The notes beneath the pieces are model-generated. The model saw nothing but the letters and a program-made list of their open reading frames with translations, had not been told where the DNA came from and made no database searches. Shown here one piece after another: positions 1 to 4,238 of a stretch of 8,205 nucleotides of DNA. Each line of letters opens with the position of its first letter. Position 1 is the stretch's first letter. The DNA comes from CAYXVU01 sp964468725 (lineage in GTDB: Bacteria; Acidobacteriota; Blastocatellia; UBA7656), in contig CAYXVU010000256.1 in the NCBI GenBank assembly GCA_964468725.1, positions 1-8,205 on the forward strand, written 5' to 3'. Made by a program: the position numbers and the translations under genes.

Positions 1-145
1 GCACTCCATCTATAGCGCCACCAAGGGCGGTTTTACCGATTTCGGCGTTGATTTCGCCGCCGATCCAGCCTTGCATAAAAATACCGGCGACTCGATCACC
101 GACTTTTACTCTGGTGACATCTTCGCCAGTTTCGACAACTTCACC
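1..145 (-). pseudogene. Internal fragment of a zinc-type alcohol dehydrogenase / quinone oxidoreductase
   Basis: Read on the minus strand from about base 145 down to base 1, the sequence translates to GEVVETGEDVTRVKVGDRV, then AGIFMQGWIGGE, and ends ALGGAIDGV at the window edge. The GEVV..G..VTR.KVGDRV stretch is the GroES-like core of the MDR superfamily (NAD(P)-dependent zinc-type alcohol dehydrogenases and quinone oxidoreductases). The FMQGWIGGE...ALGGAIDGV continuation is typical of one alcohol dehydrogenase subgroup. The N-terminal roughly 60-70 residues should lie to the right of base 145, but dnaE sequence is there instead, so no start codon is available. The 3' part runs off the left edge. 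The family is clear. Whether this is a broken gene or an assembly artefact is not. The usual SDGAGEVV motif is cut just before GEVV, which places the joint close to base 145. Confidence 0.75.
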
Positions 146-1168
146 GCTACAGGGCACGCCATTCGGTTCGGGCTGGCCGCCATCAAAGGCATCGGCCAAT
201 CGGCGGTCGCTTGCATCACCGAAGCGCGCACGGCAGGCGGCGCTTTCCGCTCGCTCTATGATTTCACCGAGCGCGTGGACTTGCGCGCCGTCAATAAACG
301 GGTGCTGGAAAGTTTGATTCGCGCTGGAGCTTTCGATTCGCTCGGCCATACTCGCGCGCCGATGTTTGCGGCTATTGACGCGGCCATCGAAAGCGGGCAA
401 CGCATACAGAAATCGAAAGCCAGCGGGCAAGCCGATCTCTTCGGCGCATTTGCCGATGTGATGCCGGTGGCCGATCCTCCGCTGCCGTCGGTTGCGGACT
501 GGTCGCAGGCAGAGTTGCTCAAAGGCGAGAAAGAGACGCTCGGCTTTTATATCTCCGGCCATCCGTTGATGAAATACGAATCCGCAATTCGTGATTTCGC
601 CAACGCTGACGTAGACAAGCTGACCAGTTACCATCACGGCGCGCAGATCGCCATTGCCGGTATGGTCATGGAGTTGGCGGTGAAGATGACGAAGAAAGGG
701 GATCGCTTCTCGCTCTTCCACCTCGAAGATCAGTATGGCTCGGTCAAGATCGTCGCTTGGCCGGACACTCACAACAAAGCCAGCGCCTTGATCCAAAACG
801 ACGCAGCCCTGTTAGTCAAAGGTCGTTTGGAGATTGACGATGGCGGCGCGATGACCATTATCGCCGACGAGATTCAAGCCCTTGAAAACCTCCGCGAACG
901 CAGTACGCGGCTCGTCGTTCTGCGGTTTCCGGTCGAAACCATTGACGGCGACCGGCTCGAACGCCTCTATGCCTTGCTCGATTCGCACCGCGGCGACTGC
1001 AACATCAGCTTTGAAGTGGTGATGGAAGACGGAACGATTGCGCGCATTCAACCCAACCAATTCGTGCGCGTAAAAGTGACGCCGGAGTTGACCAACTCGA
1101 TCACCGGCATCCTCAAGGAATGCACCGTCGAACTCATCGTCCAACGCGCCAGTACGGCAGCACGTTGA
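140..1168 (+). CDS. dnaE: DNA polymerase III subunit alpha, C-terminal fragment (5' end missing)
   Basis: This is the last third (about 340 residues) of the catalytic alpha subunit of the replicative polymerase, which is normally about 1150-1200 residues. Visible family landmarks, in order, are IRFGLAAIKGIG (161-196), the helix-hairpin-helix region VNKRVLESLIRAGAFDSLG (290-346), GQADLFG (425-445) and EKETLGFYISGHPL (527-568). An OB-fold follows (about 641-874, with FSLFHLEDQYGSVKIVAWP inside it), then the C-terminal domain up to the TGA at 1166-1168. The polymerase active-site and PHP domains are absent because they would lie upstream. The reading frame stays open leftwards to base 2, but the residues encoded before about base 140 do not resemble DnaE, and the opposite strand there encodes an alcohol dehydrogenase. 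A TTG at base 71 is therefore not a credible start. The fragment alone could not polymerise DNA. Confidence 0.93.
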   Translation, partial: FTATGHAIRFGLAAIKGIGQSAVACITEARTAGGAFRSLYDFTERVDLRAVNKRVLESLIRAGAFDSLGHTRAPMFAAIDAAIESGQRIQKSKASGQADLFGAFADVMPVADPPLPSVADWSQAELLKGEKETLGFYISGHPLMKYESAIRDFANADVDKLTSYHHGAQIAIAGMVMELAVKMTKKGDRFSLFHLEDQYGSVKIVAWPDTHNKASALIQNDAALLVKGRLEIDDGGAMTIIADEIQALENLRERSTRLVVLRFPVETIDGDRLERLYALLDSHRGDCNISFEVVMEDGTIARIQPNQFVRVKVTPELTNSITGILKECTVELIVQRASTAAR

Positions 1169-1362
1169 GCGCCGCGCTCTGCTGAGGGTGACAACCTGAA
1201 GGGATGGAGGGGTGATCTGACGGAATAGCGAGCGGCGACCTTCTCATCCCGGCCATTCAGCCGCTCATTTTCGACCGGCTACCTTCGATTTTCGACTCTC
1301 AATCGGCTCTTTTCGGCCTTCAACTTTTCTCCCTCGATCTTCGACCGGAAACCCGATCTAGG

Positions 1363-1390
1363 TTGCACTCTTGCAGCCCGCGTTTATAAT
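1363..1390 (+). promoter_or_regulatory. Sigma70-type promoter of the secreted Lys/Asp-rich protein gene
   Basis: A TTGCAC -35 box (1363-1368) and a perfect TATAAT -10 box (1385-1390) are separated by 16 bases. They lie 32 bases before the ATG at 1423, so the predicted transcript has a short leader of roughly 25 bases carrying AGGAGGAG (1411-1418). This is the best promoter in the window and makes the downstream gene independent of dnaE. Confidence 0.75.
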
Positions 1391-1422
1391 AAACGGCGAT
1401 TTCACAGCTTAGGAGGAGACCC

Positions 1423-2529
1423 ATGTCGCGAAACATCAGAATGGCTTGCGCGCTTCTGCTTGTCGCTTTGTTAGTCGGGCTGACGAGTGCGATTTCCACA
1501 ACCGCTTCGCTCAATGCTTCGGCCAACACGCAAGAGAAGATGGAGGCGAAAGACAAAGAGAAGAAGGATAAGGACAAGGACAAAGACAAGGACAAGGACA
1601 AAAAGAAAGATAAAAAAGACAAGGACGACGATAAAGCGATGGACGACCCCAACGGCGGGCGCGCGGTGATGTGGGAAGAGCCAGCCGATTTGGAGAGCCG
1701 CGACTTGTTCTACGGCAACGGCGGCGAAGGCGGTGCGCCGAACCCTTCCGGCAAATACAAATTCATCAAACGCTCGTCCTCCGGCACCTCGGAAAAGATC
1801 ATCGTCGAAGACGATAAAAAACGCGAATGGACAGTGAAATTCGGAGCCGAAGCCCGACCCGAAACAACGGCCTCGCGCATCGTCTGGGCGGTCGGCTATC
1901 ACGTAGACCAAGTCTATTTCGTCAAAGATACGCACGTTGACAGTCGCGGCGGCTTCGACATTTGGGATGTGCGCTTCGAACGCCGCGATGATGGCTTAAA
2001 AGAACTCGGCACCTGGTCGTGGCGCGCCAATCGCTTCAACGGCACGCGCGAGTTGAACGGCTTGAAGACGTTGATGGCCTTCTTGAACAACTGGGACTTG
2101 AAAGACGAAAACAATAAAGTCGCGCGCCCAAACAAAGAGAGCGGCGGCGACCGCAACAAGCGCGTCTTTTATGTCGGCGACCTCGGCGGCACGCTCGGCT
2201 CAACCGGCAACCCCATCCGCATTCGCAGATTTCCGGCGCTCAAAGATTTGCCGGGAGGGTCGAAAGGCAGCGCCGCAGGCTATGCCTCTGAGCCGCTGGT
2301 TGAAAAGGTTACGGGCGGCATCGTCAAATTCAACTATGATGGTAAAAACCGCGAAGCGCTGCGCGGCATCCCGACTGAACACGCGCGCTGGATGGGCAAC
2401 CTGCTGGCGCGGCTGTCGGATAAACAATTGAGCGATGCGTTTCGAGCCGGGAACTTTACACAGGCGGAGACCGACACCTTCATCCGCGCTATGAGAAAGC
2501 GCATCAAAGAGCTTCAGGATTTGAAGTAA
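1423..2529 (+). CDS. Secreted protein of unknown function with Lys/Asp-rich linker and kinase-like motif layout
   Basis: The 368-residue product starts at an ATG six bases after a strong AGGAGG. Residues 1-25 form a signal peptide (MSRNIRM, then a hydrophobic run to about residue 22), so the protein is exported. Residues 43-71 are almost only Lys and Asp/Glu, a flexible charged spacer. A conserved domain fills about residues 105-368. Its landmarks are a Gly/Ser-rich turn (FIKRSSSGTSEK, 114-125), VKFGAEARPE (138-147), SRIVWAVGY (151-159), a GTRELNGLKTLMAFLNNWD stretch (207-225) continuing as LKDENN (226-231), VGDLGGTLG (251-259), and a C-terminal helical region with LSDKQLSDAFRAGN (331-344). 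I know similar uncharacterised exported proteins from Acidobacteriota, but no assigned function. The order Lys-Glu, then D(x)4N, then DxG resembles HipA/PI3K-type kinases; this is inference only. There is no lipobox. Confidence 0.85.
   Translation: MSRNIRMACALLLVALLVGLTSAISTTASLNASANTQEKMEAKDKEKKDKDKDKDKDKDKKKDKKDKDDDKAMDDPNGGRAVMWEEPADLESRDLFYGNGGEGGAPNPSGKYKFIKRSSSGTSEKIIVEDDKKREWTVKFGAEARPETTASRIVWAVGYHVDQVYFVKDTHVDSRGGFDIWDVRFERRDDGLKELGTWSWRANRFNGTRELNGLKTLMAFLNNWDLKDENNKVARPNKESGGDRNKRVFYVGDLGGTLGSTGNPIRIRRFPALKDLPGGSKGSAAGYASEPLVEKVTGGIVKFNYDGKNREALRGIPTEHARWMGNLLARLSDKQLSDAFRAGNFTQAETDTFIRAMRKRIKELQDLK
1549..1635 (+). repeat. Lys/Asp-coding hexanucleotide-like tract
   Basis: This stretch is built from near-repeats of AAGGAC / AAAGAC and encodes residues 43-71 of the secreted protein as alternating Lys and Asp, ending in a cluster of Asp. 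It is purine-only over long runs on the + strand. Alternation of AAG/AAA and GAC/GAT codons means it is not a perfect microsatellite. The tract separates the signal peptide from the conserved domain. Confidence 0.8.
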
Positions 2530-2562
2530 CGAGCAGCGACAATCGCAATCTGATTTGATGAA

Positions 2563-2597
2563 AACGGCGCATAAGAGCGAGCCTCCTATGCGCCGTT
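2563..2597 (+). promoter_or_regulatory. Perfect 11-bp hairpin in the leader of sugE
   Basis: AACGGCGCATA (2563-2573) and TATGCGCCGTT (2587-2597) form an uninterrupted 11-bp stem with a 13-base loop. The hairpin sits 33 bases after the stop of the upstream gene and 23 bases before the sugE ATG. No T run follows it on the + strand, so it is a poor intrinsic terminator. On the minus strand it is followed by TTTT only in part. The loop carries CTCCT (2583-2587), complementary to the AGGAG Shine-Dalgarno of sugE (2609-2613). A loop-to-RBS pairing is therefore possible. It may equally be an mRNA 3'-end stabiliser of the upstream gene. Confidence 0.6.
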
Positions 2598-2620
2598 CAT
2601 ATTGACAAAGGAGAAAGCGG

Positions 2621-2944
2621 ATGGCTTGGGTTTATCTCTTCATCGCCGGACTCTTCGAGGTCGGTTGGGCGATTGGCTTGAAATACACCGAAGGGTTTAC
2701 GAAATTTTGGGCGAGTCTTGCCACTATCGCGGCCATGATTCTGAGTTTTGTATTGCTCGCGCAGGCGCTCAAAACCATTCCGGTTGGCACGGGGTATGCT
2801 GTGTGGACAGGCATTGGCGCGGTCGGCACTGTCCTCGTCGGCATGCTGTTGTTGGGAGAGTCTCGTGCTCTGGCGCGTCTCGTCTGTCTCTTCCTAATCA
2901 TCAGCGGCATCATCGGTCTCAAATGGGTTTCGTCACAGGGGTGA
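2621..2944 (+). CDS. sugE: SMR-family guanidinium exporter (SugE/Gdx type)
   Basis: The 107-residue product is the usual length of small multidrug resistance transporters and has four hydrophobic segments (about residues 2-20, 29-50, 57-78 and 84-103). The family works as an inner-membrane dimer that exchanges protons for a cationic substrate. Members of the SugE/Gdx branch export guanidinium, while the EmrE branch exports larger quaternary amines. The substrate-site residues known from Gdx proteins are all present: Glu13, Trp16, Ser42, Tyr59 and Trp62. The diagnostic GLFEVGWAIGLKYTEGFT and PVGTGYAVWTGIGAVG blocks are both there. The ATG is preceded by AAGGAG (2608-2613) at seven bases. The gap to the upstream gene is 91 bases. 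None of the known guanidine riboswitch classes is evident in that gap, and no urea carboxylase or guanidine hydrolase gene lies nearby. Confidence 0.95.
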   Translation: MAWVYLFIAGLFEVGWAIGLKYTEGFTKFWASLATIAAMILSFVLLAQALKTIPVGTGYAVWTGIGAVGTVLVGMLLLGESRALARLVCLFLIISGIIGLKWVSSQG

Positions 2945-2974
2945 CAACGCACGGGGCGCGGAAAGACTTAATTA

Positions 2975-3001
2975 TTGACTTGCCTTGATGACTTTGATAC
3001 T
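2975..3001 (+). promoter_or_regulatory. Weak candidate promoter of the two-module secreted protein gene
   Basis: TTGACT (2975-2980) and GATACT (2996-3001) resemble -35 and -10 boxes, but the spacer is only 15 bases and the -10 matches four of six consensus positions. The site lies about 77 bases before the ATG at 3078. A stronger candidate was not seen in the 133-base gap. Confidence 0.3.
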
Positions 3002-3077
3002 TTGCGGCCAGTGAGCATCTGCTGTCTGCCCCTGTGATTCCCACACCTCGCTCCCACCCAAACTCGAAGGAGTAGCC

Positions 3078-4007
3078 ATGAAACGAACTGCACGCTTTGC
3101 CATTGTCGTGGCAATCTTTGCCTCTGTCTGCTGGGCGATGCCGACCGCCAATCGCGCTTCCGACAACCGCGACGAACGCGACCCCGTACTCAAACGCGCC
3201 GATGTCTATTGCACCGGCTTCATCTCCGATTTTGCGCCCAATGCAGAGGTGAAGATCGTCGGCGGCGACCGCGAAAACATGCAGGATGCCTATGCGCAAG
3301 GGCAGGTCGTTTTCCTCAACAAAGGGCGCGAAAGCGGCATTCGTTCCGGCGCTGTCTACTATGTCCTGCGCCCGATGGGAGTGGTCAAACACCCGTTTAA
3401 GAAGAAGAAAAAAATCGGTTACTTCGTCCGCGAACTCGGCATGGTGCGCGTCATCGAAGTGCATGCCAATACAGCCGTCGCCGAAGTGTTGGTCTCCTGC
3501 GAAGATGTTTTGCTTGGCGATCTGCTCAAACCTTACGAAGAGCAGACCGCACCCGCGCCGCGCGACCCGCGTCCGCTGCCGCGCTACGGAGAGAGTTCCG
3601 GCGGCATCACCGGACAGATCGTTATGTCGCCGCGCCACGCCGAATACTTTTCGGCCAACACCGTCGCCTTCATTGATTTGGGCAGCCGACAAGGCGTACA
3701 GCCCGGCGATTACTTCACCATCTTCCGTCAGATCAACCGGCGCGAACGCGTAGTCAACGCGCCGAAAGATAACGTCAGTCCGCGCAAGAGCGATGGCTAT
3801 CAAAGCCGCCATTATCACGGCGGGACCTTCTCGCAAGCTGCGCCCGCCGAGCCGAAAGATAAAATCTATGAGGCGCGCCCGCAGATTCCACGCAAAGTCC
3901 TCGGCGAAATGATTATCCTCAAAGTCGAAAATAACACCGCCGTCGCGCTCATCACACGCACCACGGAAGAAGTCAACATCGGCGACTTCGTAGAGAAATC
4001 GAACTGA
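3078..4007 (+). CDS. Secreted protein with two related beta-rich modules, function unknown
   Basis: The 309-residue product starts at an ATG five bases after AAGGAG (3067-3072). Residues 1-20 are a signal peptide (MKRTARF, then a hydrophobic stretch ending SVCWA). Cys18 does not sit in a lipobox, so secretion rather than lipidation is likely. Two halves share a pattern. Module A (about 76-153) reads GQVVFLNKGRESGIRSGAVY, then IGYFVRELGMVRVIEVHANTAVAEV, then LLGDLLKPY in shape. Module B (about 194-306) reads NTVAFIDLGSRQGVQPGDYF, then RKVLGEMIILKVENNTAVAL, then NIGDFVE. The pattern 'G...G...GD.y.i.r', 'G.m.vl.V..ntAva.i' and 'GD.v' resembles repeats in the C-terminal region of FlgT and in exported LysM-associated proteins. 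That is a resemblance, not an identification. Cys45 and Cys141 could form a disulfide. A basic patch (HPFKKKKK, 105-112) interrupts module A. Confidence 0.8.
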   Translation: MKRTARFAIVVAIFASVCWAMPTANRASDNRDERDPVLKRADVYCTGFISDFAPNAEVKIVGGDRENMQDAYAQGQVVFLNKGRESGIRSGAVYYVLRPMGVVKHPFKKKKKIGYFVRELGMVRVIEVHANTAVAEVLVSCEDVLLGDLLKPYEEQTAPAPRDPRPLPRYGESSGGITGQIVMSPRHAEYFSANTVAFIDLGSRQGVQPGDYFTIFRQINRRERVVNAPKDNVSPRKSDGYQSRHYHGGTFSQAAPAEPKDKIYEARPQIPRKVLGEMIILKVENNTAVALITRTTEEVNIGDFVEKSN

Positions 4008-4036
4008 TTCGGGGCTACGCCCGCCCGACCTCTTGG

Positions 4037-4083
4037 CAGACTGAGAGCGCCGCTCTTTTTTATCAGGCGGCGCTCTCAGTCTG
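4037..4083 (+). terminator. Long hairpin overlapping a smaller intrinsic terminator
   Basis: CAGACTGAGAGCGCCGC (4037-4053) pairs perfectly with GCGGCGCTCTCAGTCTG (4067-4083), giving a 17-bp stem with a 13-base loop, 29 bases after the stop of the upstream gene. Its T run (4056-4061) is in the loop, not after the stem. Within the left arm and loop, AGAGC-GCC-GCTCT (4044-4056) is itself a short GC-rich hairpin followed directly by Ts, which is the form of an intrinsic terminator. The two structures exclude one another. Transcription stop at this site is likely; which fold dominates is unknown. Confidence 0.65.
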
Positions 4084-4205
4084 TGACTCATGGCCGTCTG
4101 TAGCCGGATTCCCCTCACCATCCCTGCTTGTTTTGAGCAACTCGCAGTGCTAGAGTTTTCTTGCCCTCACCGCGACAAACCAATTCGCGCTGGCAGGTAT
4201 CTAAC

Positions 4206-4227
4206 CCCCAAATTTTTTAGATTGGGG
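4206..4227 (+). promoter_or_regulatory. Small hairpin covering the only Shine-Dalgarno-like site of the penicillin-binding protein gene
   Basis: CCCCAA (4206-4211) can pair with TTGGGG (4222-4227), leaving a loop of ten bases. The right arm holds GGGGA (4224-4228), the only purine-rich site before the TTG start at 4239, ten bases ahead of it. If the start is right, the hairpin could hold translation low. The stem is only six base pairs. Confidence 0.3.
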
Positions 4228-4238
4228 ATATAAGTCGT

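Noticed and set aside
1169..1262. An intrinsic terminator after dnaE
   Set aside because: Only an imperfect, widely spaced pairing (about 1171-1179 with 1228-1238) with a bulge could be drawn, and no T run follows it.
1320..1935. Minus-strand open frames with Ser/Leu- or Val/Phe-rich stretches that look like membrane segments
   Set aside because: They are the antisense reading of the Lys/Asp tract of the secreted protein. The hydrophobic look is a by-product of the repeat.
2602..2607. TTGACA as a -35 box
   Set aside because: It abuts the Shine-Dalgarno and lies 13 bases before the sugE ATG. Any -10 would fall inside the coding region and none is seen there.
2540..2620. A guanidine riboswitch before sugE
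   Set aside because: The single hairpin has a 13-base loop and lacks the paired ACGR-loop hairpins of class II. The GCGCC and GGCGC arms are in the wrong order for class III, and no class I core was seen.
2602..2988. A 128-codon open frame overlapping sugE in another frame
   Set aside because: It starts at a TTG within the sugE leader and has no recognisable features. The sugE frame has every conserved family residue.
2919..4121. A 400-codon open frame on the minus strand, longer than the gene opposite it
   Set aside because: It lies antisense to the 309-residue secreted protein. That gene has a signal peptide, good Shine-Dalgarno and coherent internal duplication, whereas the antisense translation shows no family motifs and runs through the hairpin at 4037-4083.
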